DNA of 64,000 bases from contig CP119325.1 in NCBI GenBank assembly GCA_029202525.1, forward strand, positions 310,001-374,000. The letters are read 5' to 3'. The DNA comes from Candidatus Pseudomonas phytovorans. GTDB taxonomy: Bacteria; Pseudomonadota; Gammaproteobacteria; Pseudomonadales; Pseudomonadaceae. This document shows, one piece after another, positions 16,452-25,062 of this stretch (positions within the stretch are counted from its first letter, which is position 1; the number at the start of each line of letters is the position of its first letter). Both the position numbers and the translations under genes were made by a program. The notes beneath the pieces were generated by a model, which saw only the letters and a list, made by a program, of their open reading frames with translations, was not told where the DNA came from and did not search any database.

Positions 16452-17240
16452 TCATGTATGCCCACCTACCTGACGAATGATCGCTGTCTTACCTTCGATT
16501 TCACCTGAGACCCGCTGCCCTTGGCTAAGCCGAACCTGGAAATTGTCGACTTTATTGTTGGGCAGCAATTTATAGTTACTAGCACCCGCCAACATTGAAG
16601 CGTCTTTGGGAGACATGCCAAAGTGGTGTATGGCGTTCTGGAAAACATCGAATACTTTCTGTTCGGACTTGGTCAGCTTTTTGAAGGTGGCGTTGGATTT
16701 GTCTAATGCCCACCCTTTGCTGGAGCCTGAAGAGGCGTTGGAGCTCCACGATATTTGAGAACTGTACTGCCCACTGCCGGGTGCGCGCCCTCCGGAGGAG
16801 CTTGACGCACTTGATGGCGTTTGGCTCAGCAAGGGTTTCGCTAAAACGGGAGCACTGTGGGATCTGGGTGGCGAATTGAATGTCTGTTTCGGGCTTATCT
16901 GCAGCGACAATGGTCGCTGTGGGTACTTGATATGTCCCGTTGGATCACTGTGGTTTATGGGGTCGCACGAGACATAGGCATAGCTACTCCACCCGCCTTC
17001 GCCGAACGGGCTCCAGCTGTCCGGGCTGTTGAAACGCATCAGCCCAGGGTTGTAGGCCCGGTAGCCGGCGCCTAGCAGATAACACCCGGTCACCCGGTCA
17101 CGAGGCTGTCCGTTGAAGCCCGGTACCCCGACTGCCTGGGTACCATCGAACCCGTAAGGCGCATAGCTGGACTTTGCACAAAAGTGCCCGGCCTGCTCTT
17201 CCACGATGCCAACAGGCATCCCACACGTAACTTTTTCCAT
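16452..17240 (-). CDS. Orphan RHS-core protein with variable C-terminus (possible toxin tip)
   Basis: A 262-residue protein with a short RHS repeat-associated core near the N-terminus (YRAYNPGLMRFNSPDSWSPF, then YAYVSCDPINHSDPTG at about residues 58-102), followed by a Ser/Pro-rich linker and a different C-terminal domain. This is the 'RHS tip' layout of polymorphic toxins, without the huge repeat body. The tail (NFQVRLSQGQRV, then EIEGKTAIIRQVGGHT) resembles the last strands of RelE/ParE-type domains, which is inference by eye. An AGGTGG ribosome site precedes ATG at 17240. The 3' part is less GC-rich than neighbours, suggesting transfer. No immunity gene is visible on either side. Confidence 0.78.
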   Translation of the reverse strand: MEKVTCGMPVGIVEEQAGHFCAKSSYAPYGFDGTQAVGVPGFNGQPRDRVTGCYLLGAGYRAYNPGLMRFNSPDSWSPFGEGGWSSYAYVSCDPINHSDPTGHIKYPQRPLSLQISPKQTFNSPPRSHSAPVLAKPLLSQTPSSASSSSGGRAPGSGQYSSQISWSSNASSGSSKGWALDKSNATFKKLTKSEQKVFDVFQNAIHHFGMSPKDASMLAGASNYKLLPNNKVDNFQVRLSQGQRVSGEIEGKTAIIRQVGGHT

Positions 17241-17307
17241 GTTCCACCTGCCTGGTTAAGTCAGGCGGAGCATGACGAACTCTAAAGCGGTCAAGTAACT
17301 AGCAGAA

Positions 17308-18738
17308 CTATGGGCGTGGCTGCTCAGCCGCACTTTCCTTCCACCCTCCACCCAATGCGAGGAACACGCCAATCTGCCCCATGGCTACCTGGCTATTGGC
17401 CGCCGCCAACTGCGCGCGCATATCGGTATAAGTCCGCGTCGCCTGCAAATCCGCCAGGAACGATTCACGCCCGGCCTGGTAATACCGGTGGGTCTGGTCT
17501 GCTGCTTCCTTGGCCGATTTCTCCGCCTCGGCCAAGGCATCGCGCCGGTCCAGCAGGGCGCTGTACTGCGCCAGGCGGGTCTGGGTTTCGCGTATGGCGT
17601 TCAGCACCACGCCATCGAAGTTGGCCAAGGAGGCTTGGGTAGACGCTTCGGCCATGCGAATGCGGGCCCGGGTGCCGTTGGTGGGAATGGACCAGCTGAC
17701 CTGCGGGCCAAAGCCCCAGCGGTTGGTCGACGGGTCGCCAAGGTCGTCCAGGATACCGATGGTGCCAACCTGAGCGCCGATGCTGATGTCCGGATACAGC
17801 GCACCGGTCGCTACACCTATGTAAGCAGTGGCTGCAGCCAGCTGGCGCTCGGCCTGGCGAACATCTGGGCGGCGCTTGAGCAGGGCCGCACCGTCGCCCA
17901 CCGGAACCAGCTGGCTCAGGTGCGGCAGCTCGGCACAATCAGCGGTGCCGGCAGGCAACTGGTCCACCGGTTTAGCCAGCAGCGCAGCCAGGGTGTACAC
18001 GCCGGTCTCACGCTCAGCCTTGAAGCGTGGCAACTCGGCGCGCAAGGATTTGAACTGGGTCTGGGAGCGGGTGACCTGGGTTTCATCGCCACGGCCGGCA
18101 TCACGCAGGCGCTGGTTGAGCTTCACGCTCTGCTCCTGCAAGTCGAGCGATTCGCGGGCGATGTGGTATTCCTCGTTTGCCGAGCACACCTGGGTGTAAG
18201 CCTTGACCACATCTGCCACCAAGGTGATACGGGCGGTGTCGGCCGCCGCCTGTGCAGCGTCGGCATTGGCCTTGGCGGCCTCGGTGCCGCGCTTGAACGT
18301 GCCCCACAGGTCGAACTGGTACGAGGCGCTGATGATGGCTTCACCAATGTTGGCCACTGGCACCTTTTCGGGCAGCAGGAAGGCTTGGCCGGCCTCCTGC
18401 AGGCGCTGGGCACCGAGCTTGACGCCACCATTGAAGCCACCTTGCGATTCGGCCACTTCGACCTGAGCGCGGGCCTTGGCGATGTTGGCGGCGGCCACGC
18501 GCAGCTCGGTGTTGGCGCTCAGGGCCTGGCGCACCAGTTCGTTCAGCCTTTGATCCTGATACAGCTGCCACCAGTCCTCGGGTACCGGCGCCGAGACCAC
18601 GCTGTCGGCGTCCTGGCGCAGCGGGCCGTTGAGGTCGCTGCGTTGTACCGCCGCATCCTTGGGCACCTCATAGTCGGGGCCAACCATCATGCAGGCCCCC
18701 AGCGACAGGCACAGGCCGGCCAGGATCAGTTGTTTCAT
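17308..18738 (-). CDS. NodT-family outer-membrane efflux lipoprotein
   Basis: A 476-residue TolC-like outer-membrane channel of a tripartite efflux pump. The N-terminus MKQLILAGLCLSLGACMMVG has a lipoprotein signal with lipobox LGAC, so it is probably lipidated. Two long OEP repeats follow, with AANIAKARAQVEVAESQGG and QVTRSQTQFKSLRAEL in the first half, RRPDVRQAERQLAAATAYIG in the second, and WSIPTNGTRARI typical of the family. It is the last gene of a five-gene operon and overlaps the adaptor gene upstream by four bases. Confidence 0.92.
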   Translation of the reverse strand: MKQLILAGLCLSLGACMMVGPDYEVPKDAAVQRSDLNGPLRQDADSVVSAPVPEDWWQLYQDQRLNELVRQALSANTELRVAAANIAKARAQVEVAESQGGFNGGVKLGAQRLQEAGQAFLLPEKVPVANIGEAIISASYQFDLWGTFKRGTEAAKANADAAQAAADTARITLVADVVKAYTQVCSANEEYHIARESLDLQEQSVKLNQRLRDAGRGDETQVTRSQTQFKSLRAELPRFKAERETGVYTLAALLAKPVDQLPAGTADCAELPHLSQLVPVGDGAALLKRRPDVRQAERQLAAATAYIGVATGALYPDISIGAQVGTIGILDDLGDPSTNRWGFGPQVSWSIPTNGTRARIRMAEASTQASLANFDGVVLNAIRETQTRLAQYSALLDRRDALAEAEKSAKEAADQTHRYYQAGRESFLADLQATRTYTDMRAQLAAANSQVAMGQIGVFLALGGGWKESAAEQPRP

Positions 18739-19610
18739 GGGCGCTGGCCCTCGATGATCGACACCGTGGCGGTACGCCCGGCGATCATGCGGAAGTCCTC
18801 GGGCACTTCGTCAAAGGCGATGCGCACCGGAATACGCTGCGCAAGGCGTACCCAGCTGAACGCCGGGTTGACGTTGGGCAGCAGGTTAGCGCCGCTGCTG
18901 CGGTCGCGGTCTTCGATGCCGGCGGCAAAGCTCTGCACATGGCCGCGCAGGCGGGTGTTGTCACCCATCACGCGAATGTCCACGGCGTCGCCGATGTGGA
19001 TGCCACCCAGCTTGGTCTCCTCGAAGTAGCCGTCGACGTGGTACGAGGCACTGTCGACCACTGAGAGCACCGGGCGGCCGGCCGTGACGAACTCGTGGTT
19101 ACGCGGCGCGCGGTCGTTGAGGTAGCCGTCCACCGGGCTGCGCACCACCGAACGGTCGAGGTTGAGCTGGGCGGTGTCGACCGCTACCTGGGCCTCACTG
19201 ACAGCAGAGCGGGCACGGGCCTCGCGAGACTGGCTTTCCTCCAGCTGCTCGGCGGCCACCAGGTTGCCCAGCTTACGGTTGCGCTGCGCTTCGCGCGAGG
19301 CCTGGGCCAGGGTTTCCTGGCGCTCGCCCAGGGTCGCCTTGGCCTGGCGCAGGGCCAGGGTGAAGCGGTCCTGGTCGATGGTGAACAGCACGTCGCCGCG
19401 TTTGACGGTCTGGTTGTCGCGCACCTCGACCTTCTGGATCAACCCCGACACATCGGGGGCGATCTGGATCACGTCGGCGCGGATGTGGCCGTCGCGGGTC
19501 CAGGGGGCAAACATGTAGTACACCACCATCTGCCACACGAGCACGGCGGCGAAGGTCACTACCAGCAAGGTCAGGACCACACGGCCCAAAGTCAGCAAAG
19601 GTTTTTTCAT
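18735..19610 (-). CDS. HlyD/EmrA-family periplasmic adaptor of the efflux operon
   Basis: A 291-residue membrane-fusion protein: one N-terminal helix (TLLVVTFAAVLVWQMVVYY), lipoyl half (IAPDVSGLIQKVEVRDNQTV with KRGDVLFTID), a helical hairpin (about 95-150), and barrel domain (SPVDGYLNDRAPRNHEFVTA, GRPVLSVVD). It resembles AaeA/YiaV-type adaptors paired with FUSC permeases. The start at 19610 is preferred because it overlaps the DUF1656 TGA as ATGA, like all other junctions here; an upstream start at 19631 would lie inside that gene. Stop overlaps the outer-membrane gene. Confidence 0.92.
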   Translation of the reverse strand: MKKPLLTLGRVVLTLLVVTFAAVLVWQMVVYYMFAPWTRDGHIRADVIQIAPDVSGLIQKVEVRDNQTVKRGDVLFTIDQDRFTLALRQAKATLGERQETLAQASREAQRNRKLGNLVAAEQLEESQSREARARSAVSEAQVAVDTAQLNLDRSVVRSPVDGYLNDRAPRNHEFVTAGRPVLSVVDSASYHVDGYFEETKLGGIHIGDAVDIRVMGDNTRLRGHVQSFAAGIEDRDRSSGANLLPNVNPAFSWVRLAQRIPVRIAFDEVPEDFRMIAGRTATVSIIEGQRP

Positions 19611-19819
19611 GGCAGCATCAGGTTTCGGCAAAAGTGGTCCACCGCGCCAAGCAGCACGGCATAAAGGGCAACGTTGAACAGCGCCCGGTGCCAGACCAGG
19701 CGGTAGAAATGCATACGCACCAGCACCGCGTGTACCCCGAGGAACAGCAGGTAGGTGCCAAACATCATCACCAGCAGCGTAGGCAGGAACACCCCGCTGA
19801 TATCCAGTTCACCAATCAC
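19607..19819 (-). CDS. DUF1656 small membrane protein (AaeX-like)
   Basis: A 70-residue protein with two hydrophobic helices (FLPTLLVMMFGTYLLFLGVH and LFNVALYAVLLGAVDHF), the DUF1656/AaeX family always found between FUSC permease and HlyD adaptor genes. The molecular role is unknown; it probably associates with the pump. Start overlaps the FUSC stop (ATGA) and its stop overlaps the adaptor start. Confidence 0.9.
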   Translation of the reverse strand: MIGELDISGVFLPTLLVMMFGTYLLFLGVHAVLVRMHFYRLVWHRALFNVALYAVLLGAVDHFCRNLMLP

Positions 19820-21903
19820 AGGGGCGCTCCGTCGAGGCCAGGGGGCAATTGCGGTTGTTCGGCGGGGTCGAGCATCACTTCCACGCCCGGCAACAGCGCC
19901 AACCGCAGGCCGCTCAGGGCATGCAGCAGGTGGGTGCGGGCATCGCCGCGCTCGTACAGCTCATCCAGGTTCAGCGCCAGGCGTGCACGCTCCATGTTGC
20001 GCAGCAGCGCGGCCGGGGCATGCAGGCGTTCGCCGGCACGCAGGCAGGCGGCGTAGTGCGCGCCGACTTCCTCAACCACCGTGTTCAGGCGCTCGCGAGC
20101 CTGCTGGCCGGCACGCGGCATATAGGCCAACAGGTCAAGCAGGTTCAGCCCCACACGCAGATCACGCAGTGCCACGCCGCTGTCCTGACCCGTTTGCGAC
20201 AGCCGCGGCAAATGCTGCATCAGGCGGTCAAGCATCTGCACGCCAACCTGGCGGTGTTCAGCCAGGGTCGCCGGCTCGGTCATTTCGACGATGTCGCGCC
20301 AGGCGAAGCGGGTCATGCGCTTGGCCGCCAGCTCTACGCCGAACGGGCGCATCACCAGGGTCCAGATAAAGGCGAACAACAGCCCCACGGGGCCGGCCAG
20401 GTTGGCGTTGAGGAAGGTGAAGAAGTCGGCGTCGTAGGCGCCCTGAATGCTGATGAAGGTCGAGGTGTTGACGATGGTCAGCAAGGTACCCAGGTAGAAG
20501 CGCGGCTGTACGGTCAGGGTGCCAACGCAGATGAACGGTACGGCGAAGGCCAGCACCAGCATCGGGAAATCGTGCAGGTTGGGCAGCACCAGGAACAGGT
20601 ACAGGCTGGAGAAGATGACCGACAGCAGTGTCCAGAAGAAGAACTTGTAGATCTGCGGCGCCGGGTCATCCATGGCGGCGAAGAAACTGCACGATACTGC
20701 CGCGAGGATCACGGCGCTGGCGCCGTCGTTCCAGCCCAGGCCGATCCACAAGCCACAGGCGACCACAATCGCCAGTACGGTGGAGGCAACCGAGTACAGC
20801 ATAAGGCCGCGGTCGAAGAACGCCGTCAGGCGGCTCAGGCGCCAGTGGCGGTACACCGCACGCCAAGGCTTGGCATCGTCGGTACGCAAGGCGTGCTGCA
20901 AGGTGCAGCAGTCCTGCCACAAGTCGGCCCATTCGGTCAGGCGGTACAGGGCGTTGGACAATAAAAGCTCGGCGCGCTGGTCGAGGGCGGCGGCAGCGGG
21001 CTGCAAGCGGTCGATCTGTTCGTGCAGCGCAGTCCAGCGCGCGACCGACGCGCTGTCGGCAGTGCCTTTGAGCCATTCACGAGCGGCTTCAAGTACAGGT
21101 TGAAGCTGGGCGAACTGGGCCGGCGCGCGACCTTCCAAGGCCACCACGGCGTCGTCGAGCGCGTCGATTACCGGCAGCAGATGAATCATCCGCCCGCGCA
21201 GCTCGCGGGCGTTCTTCAGGGTATGTGGGCCAGCGCCTTCGTGGCCTAGCTGGCCGATCATCAACTCCAGCGAGTTGAAGGTGGCGACCATCGCCCCGCG
21301 CATGCCGCCGACCTTGTCGCCGCTGGCTTCGCGGGCCAGGTAGGTGTCGCTGTAGCGGATCGCTTCGGTGAACCAGTTACCCGTAGCGCCGAGCACCACA
21401 GGGGCCAACCGGCGCGGCCAGAAAATGGCGCCGACCACCGCCGCGCAGACGATCCCCAGGCAAATTTCCTGAGCGCGGGAAGACGCCACGTCGAACACCG
21501 CCAGCGGGTTGTCGACCACCGCCAGGGCGATCATCGGCAAGGTGTAGCCGGCCAGCATCAGCACGTAGTTGTTGGCCGTGCGCAGGTTTAGCGACAGGAA
21601 CAGCAAAGTGCCAGTCCACAACGCGATTGCGATGCTTAGCAGCAACGGCGATTGCACCAGCGGCGGCACCAGGAAAATCGCCCCGCCGGCACCCAGCAGC
21701 GTACCCACTGCGCGGTACAGCGCTTTGGAGCTGGTCGGGCCGACGAACGGGCTGGAGACGATGTACACCGTGGCCATCGCCCAGTAGGGGCGCGGCAACT
21801 GCATGAGCAACGCGATGTACAAGGCGATCATGGAGGCGCCGAAGGTTCGCACGCCGTAGAACCAGTCGCGGGCCGGAGGTACCGAACTGAAGAAGCCGTT
21901 CAT
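19816..21903 (-). CDS. FUSC-family efflux permease (AaeB-like)
   Basis: A 695-residue inner-membrane transporter with two clusters of about five to six transmembrane helices (about residues 25-175 and 370-520) each followed by a cytosolic helical region, the fusaric acid resistance / AaeB architecture. Characteristic N-terminal segment: RTFGASMIALYIALLMQLPR and PYWAMATVYIVSSPFVGPTS. AaeB exports aromatic carboxylic acids such as p-hydroxybenzoate, so an aromatic acid or hydrophobic weak acid is the likely substrate; the real one is unknown. Translation is coupled to the MarR gene upstream and DUF1656 downstream. Confidence 0.92.
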   Translation of the reverse strand: MNGFFSSVPPARDWFYGVRTFGASMIALYIALLMQLPRPYWAMATVYIVSSPFVGPTSSKALYRAVGTLLGAGGAIFLVPPLVQSPLLLSIAIALWTGTLLFLSLNLRTANNYVLMLAGYTLPMIALAVVDNPLAVFDVASSRAQEICLGIVCAAVVGAIFWPRRLAPVVLGATGNWFTEAIRYSDTYLAREASGDKVGGMRGAMVATFNSLELMIGQLGHEGAGPHTLKNARELRGRMIHLLPVIDALDDAVVALEGRAPAQFAQLQPVLEAAREWLKGTADSASVARWTALHEQIDRLQPAAAALDQRAELLLSNALYRLTEWADLWQDCCTLQHALRTDDAKPWRAVYRHWRLSRLTAFFDRGLMLYSVASTVLAIVVACGLWIGLGWNDGASAVILAAVSCSFFAAMDDPAPQIYKFFFWTLLSVIFSSLYLFLVLPNLHDFPMLVLAFAVPFICVGTLTVQPRFYLGTLLTIVNTSTFISIQGAYDADFFTFLNANLAGPVGLLFAFIWTLVMRPFGVELAAKRMTRFAWRDIVEMTEPATLAEHRQVGVQMLDRLMQHLPRLSQTGQDSGVALRDLRVGLNLLDLLAYMPRAGQQARERLNTVVEEVGAHYAACLRAGERLHAPAALLRNMERARLALNLDELYERGDARTHLLHALSGLRLALLPGVEVMLDPAEQPQLPPGLDGAPL

Positions 21904-22352
21904 GCCACCCCGCCCGCACTGCCCAGGCCGGCAGCTTCAAAAGCGCGCAGCACGCGCAAGGTGGCTTCCAGGTCGGCCTGGTCGATTCCGTTGAGCACAT
22001 CGCGGCGCAGGCGCACCAGTTCGGCTTCGATCGCTTCGGCCAGGGCACGGCCTTCGGCGGTCAGGCTCAGGGCTTTGGCGCGGCGGTCCAGTGGGTCCTC
22101 GCTGCGGCACACCAGGCCGGCCTTGCACAATTGGTCGAGCAAGCGCACCAGTGATGGGCTTTCCAGGCCGGCAGCCTGGGCCACCGCCACTTGGTGCACG
22201 CCGTCGCCCAGGCGCACGATCATCAGCAATGGCGCGGCGCAGGCTTCGGAAATGCCGTAACCGATCAGCGCGGTATGGCAGATGCGCCGCCAATGACGAG
22301 CGGCAACCACCATGCCACTGCTGACTTGCAGGCGCAGGAGATCAAGGGACAT
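21900..22352 (-). CDS. MarR-family transcriptional regulator
   Basis: A 150-residue winged-helix regulator; ATG at 22352 gives MSLDLLRLQVSSGMVVAARH. The helix-turn-helix is HQVAVAQAAGLESPSLVRLL and the wing includes LVCRSEDPLDRRAKALSLT, both standard for MarR. It is the first gene of the efflux operon, so by analogy it probably represses the pump and itself until an aromatic ligand binds. No strong ribosome site was seen upstream. The promoter must lie in 22353-22440, where an AT-rich stretch (TAGTTTGCTAACTATCAATA, 22373-22392) holds a short imperfect dyad, TAGTTTGCTAACTA, that could be the operator. Confidence 0.9.
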   Translation of the reverse strand: MSLDLLRLQVSSGMVVAARHWRRICHTALIGYGISEACAAPLLMIVRLGDGVHQVAVAQAAGLESPSLVRLLDQLCKAGLVCRSEDPLDRRAKALSLTAEGRALAEAIEAELVRLRRDVLNGIDQADLEATLRVLRAFEAAGLGSAGGVA

Positions 22353-22372
22353 GAAAGGAACCAAGGATATTC

Positions 22373-22386
22373 ATAGTTTGCTAACT
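22373..22386. promoter_or_regulatory. Candidate MarR operator upstream of the efflux operon
   Basis: TAGTTTGCTAACTA, an imperfect 14-bp dyad (TAGTT..AACTA) 21 bases upstream of the MarR start codon, within an AT-rich 20-bp stretch unlike the surrounding GC-rich DNA. MarR proteins bind such short palindromes overlapping their own promoters; binding here is inferred. Confidence 0.45.
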
Positions 22387-22463
22387 ATCAATATACGCCT
22401 GTGCCTCCCCCTGTCGTCAACAGGAGGTGACGAATCGCCGGGTTAAATGTTGTTCATTTTTTA

Positions 22464-22575
22464 GCCTGTGCCGGCCTCTTCGCGGGCGCGCCCGCTCCCA
22501 CAGGAAAACCAAAGGTCTGAGCATTTGTGGGGTACCTGTGGGAGCGGGCGTGCCCGCGAAGAGGCCGGCACAGGC
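22464..22575. repeat. REP inverted pair
   Basis: Left arm 22464-22504 (begins GCCTGTGCCGGCCTCTTCGC) and right arm 22535-22575 are near-perfect reverse complements around a 30-bp spacer. This is the P. putida REP type with GTGGGAGCGGGC core. It separates the efflux operon promoter from the 3' end of the Sel1-repeat gene. Confidence 0.88.
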
Positions 22576-22585
22576 AACTGAAAAC

Positions 22586-23380
22586 TCAGGGCTGGATCTG
22601 GTCTTCCAGCTTCATGGTCAAGGCCAACGTGCTGCCCATCTGCACCGCCCGGTCCCGCCACTCCTGGTAGCGCAGCCCATCGCGGCTGCTGAAATGCACT
22701 GCCAGTTCTTCCGCCGCCTGCACTACCCCCGCCGCTGCCGCCAGCTCCAGCCAGTACAGTGCGGCCTTGATGTCTGCGTCTACGTAAAGCCCGTGCATCA
22801 ACCGGTAACCCACCTCAAAGCGGCAACGCGCTTCACCCCGCTCAGCCCCGCGCATGAACCACTGGTAAGCCTGCACCAGGTCCACCTGCCAATCCAGGTC
22901 GCCATCGCACACCTCCTCCTCATACAAGTCACCCAAGGCCGCGGCTGCGTGGAGCATGCCCAGTTCGAAAGCCTGCCGGTAGCACTCCGCCGCCTGCACG
23001 TAGGAAGGGTCGATGCCTTTGCCAAAGTAATGCTGCTGCCCAAGGTTGAACCATGCAGCGGCATTGCCTTGCAGGGCCGCCATGCGCAGCAGGTGGCCAG
23101 CCAGCACGGTATCGGCACGCCAGTACTTGCCGTTGAGCCAGATCCAGCCGAGGTCGTTCAGTGCCGCCACGCTGCCTAGCAACGCCTGGCGGCGCAGGTC
23201 GGCATACACCGCCTGCAGGTCACTGGCCTCATCCAGACGGTTGACCAGCATCGAGCGCTGGCTGGGCAAACCCACACCGGCAAACAGCCGCTGTCGCCTC
23301 CCGACCGGGGTCGGTGGCGCAATGACCCGCTCGGGAAGAAGGCGGGCAAGCAGCGAATGGATATTGCTGGCAGCAGACAT
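22586..23380 (-). CDS. Sel1-repeat (TPR-like) protein
   Basis: A 264-residue protein with no signal peptide or membrane segment. From about residue 75 it has consecutive Sel1-like repeats, for example AAWFNLGQQHYFGKGIDPSY, AAECYRQAFELGMLHAAAAL and ALYWLELAAAAGVVQAAEEL. Such repeats mediate protein-protein contacts; the partner is unknown. The ATG at 23380 has GAGG at correct spacing; a second ATG two codons upstream (23386) is possible. The gene is divergent from the WYL-like regulator at 23588 with about 200 bp between. Confidence 0.85.
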   Translation of the reverse strand: MSAASNIHSLLARLLPERVIAPPTPVGRRQRLFAGVGLPSQRSMLVNRLDEASDLQAVYADLRRQALLGSVAALNDLGWIWLNGKYWRADTVLAGHLLRMAALQGNAAAWFNLGQQHYFGKGIDPSYVQAAECYRQAFELGMLHAAAALGDLYEEEVCDGDLDWQVDLVQAYQWFMRGAERGEARCRFEVGYRLMHGLYVDADIKAALYWLELAAAAGVVQAAEELAVHFSSRDGLRYQEWRDRAVQMGSTLALTMKLEDQIQP

Positions 23381-23587
23381 GTTCATCCTCATTGAACGAC
23401 GCACAGCCCCAACCTTCGGCTGTGATGAGGCGTGATTCTGCGTGACGTCACGTCAAAACCTGTCGCGAACGATTCGGCACATGGCAACCAAATGCGAGTT
23501 CCTTGATCTGAGCAGGCTGTGGCCAATTGCCATCCATCACGCGTGCCGCCATCCTGTTGCGGCAAGCCTAGACAAGGACGTTACATT

Positions 23588-24148
23588 TTGCCGTTCGCCA
23601 CAACTCGCGCCACCCTCAGCCGTCAGTGGGCGCTGCTGCGCCTGCTGCCCAGCCGCTCCCCCGGCACTACCAGCGCCGAGCTTGTCTGGGGCCTGCGCGA
23701 TGTGGGCTTCACGGTCAGCAAACGCACGGTCGAGCGCGACCTCAATGAGCTGTCGCTGATCTTCCCGCTGGAGCGCAATGACAAGAGCATCCCGTTCGGC
23801 TGGCACTGGTCAGCCAGTGCGGTTGGCGAGTTGCGTGGCAGCTTCGACTTGCTGATGCACCTGCGCGGGGATGCGTTGCAGCCGACGCAGGGTGAAGGCG
23901 TGGAGCTGGTGGCGCGGATCAGCGATACACTGGCGCGGCAGCTGCGCGATGCGCCGCTGAGCGGCGACATGCAACTCACGGCGCTGGAACATGGGCATCG
24001 GTTGCGCGGCACGGTCAGTGATGGCTGGCCGTTGCGTTGGTGGCTGTTGAGCCATGGCGATGGGGTGGTGGTGGAGCAGCCTGCGGGGTTGCGGGAAGAG
24101 ATTGGCAGGATCCTGAGCAATGCGGCAGCTCAGTACCACAAGCTTTAG
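23588..24148 (+). CDS. Short HTH / WYL-like transcriptional regulator
   Basis: A 186-residue protein starting at TTG 23588, preceded by AAGGAC. The N-terminus is a DeoR-type winged helix (QWALLRLLPS, SAELVWGLRDVGF, KRTVERDLNELSLIFPLE), as in WYL regulators. The C-terminus (LRGTVSDGWPLRWWLLSHGD, then VVEQPAGLREEIGRIL) resembles the WCX dimer domain. The central WYL core found in full-length (about 300-residue) members seems missing, so this is a compact or internally deleted form; it is not obviously a pseudogene because the frame is intact. A target is unknown; the sulfur-source operon ends just downstream on the other strand. Confidence 0.7.
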   Translation: MPFATTRATLSRQWALLRLLPSRSPGTTSAELVWGLRDVGFTVSKRTVERDLNELSLIFPLERNDKSIPFGWHWSASAVGELRGSFDLLMHLRGDALQPTQGEGVELVARISDTLARQLRDAPLSGDMQLTALEHGHRLRGTVSDGWPLRWWLLSHGDGVVVEQPAGLREEIGRILSNAAAQYHKL

Positions 24149-24178
24149 CCTGTACCCGCGAAGGGGCCGGTACAGGCT
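24147..24178. terminator. Hairpin between convergent regulator and permease genes
   Basis: AGCCTGTACC (24147-24156) pairs with GGTACAGGCT (24169-24178) around a GC-rich loop that contains a REP-like CGCGAAGGGG. It starts at the regulator stop and ends 7 bases before the permease stop, so it could serve both genes as terminator, though T-runs are short. Confidence 0.55.
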
Positions 24179-24184
24179 TACGAA

Positions 24185-25048
24185 CTAGCGTTGCATCCCC
24201 CACCGTCGCACGGTCAGCCGCTCCAGGGTGTTGAACACCAGTCCTTCCACCAGCAAGCCGATCAGGATCACCACCGCCAACCCGGCAAATACCTTGTCGG
24301 TATACAGCTCGTTTCGGTTCTGGAAGATGTACCAGCCCAACCCGCCTTTACCGCTGCTGGCACCAAACACCAGTTCGGCGGCGATCAGTGTACGCCAGGC
24401 AAAGGCCCAGCCGATCTTCAGCCCCGACAGAATCGACGGCAAGGCCGCCGGCACGAGAATATGCAGCACCAGCCGCAGCCCTTTCAGGCCATAGTTGCGG
24501 CCCGCCATGCGCAGTGTTTCCGAGACCCCGAGAAAGCCCGCATACGTGTTCAGCGCCAAGGCCCACAGCACCGAATGCACCAGCACGAAGATCAGGCTGT
24601 TGTCGCCCAGCCCGAACCACAGCAACGCCAAGGGCAACAAGGCAATGGCCGGCAGCGGGTTGAACATCGAGGTCAACGTGCCCAGCAGGTCCCGGCCCAG
24701 TTGGGTCGAAACCGCAAGGCTGGTCAGGCCGAAGGCCAGGACGATGCCCAGCACATAGCCCTTTAGCAAAATCACCAGCGAAACACCGACTTTGGCTAGC
24801 AGTTCTCCGCTAAGCAAGCCGTCCCAAAAGGCCGCAGCGGTTTGCAGAAAGCTCGGCAACAGCAGGTCGTTGTCCTGGTAGCGGGCGATGGCCTCCCACA
24901 GCACGGCAATCACCATCAAGATGACCGCCTTGCGCAGCCAGCCTTGCTGCCACAGACGTTGCGCCAACGATAACTGGCGTTCCAAAGGCACACTGAGCAG
25001 GGGCTGCAGCTGCACCTCGTATTCCTGGCGTACAGGTGTAGTGGTCAT
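24185..25048 (-). CDS. ABC transporter permease, sulfonate/taurine type
   Basis: A 287-residue inner-membrane permease of the SsuC/TauC/NrtB family with six predicted helices. The EAA loop that contacts the ATPase is AGRNYGLKGLRLVLHILVPA, followed by ALPSILSGLKIGWAFAWRTL. An AGGAG site lies 8 bases before the ATG. It is the last gene of a four-gene operon (dioxygenase, binding protein, ATPase, permease), 14 bp after the ATPase. The substrate is inferred as an organosulfur compound from the tauD-like partner. Confidence 0.9.
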   Translation of the reverse strand: MTTTPVRQEYEVQLQPLLSVPLERQLSLAQRLWQQGWLRKAVILMVIAVLWEAIARYQDNDLLLPSFLQTAAAFWDGLLSGELLAKVGVSLVILLKGYVLGIVLAFGLTSLAVSTQLGRDLLGTLTSMFNPLPAIALLPLALLWFGLGDNSLIFVLVHSVLWALALNTYAGFLGVSETLRMAGRNYGLKGLRLVLHILVPAALPSILSGLKIGWAFAWRTLIAAELVFGASSGKGGLGWYIFQNRNELYTDKVFAGLAVVILIGLLVEGLVFNTLERLTVRRWGMQR

Positions 25049-25062
25049 GGCTGAAGCTCCTG

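Noticed and set aside
17488..19029. 513-codon plus-strand frame over the efflux genes
   Set aside because: Antisense to the outer-membrane lipoprotein and adaptor genes, which have clear family motifs and ATGA coupling.
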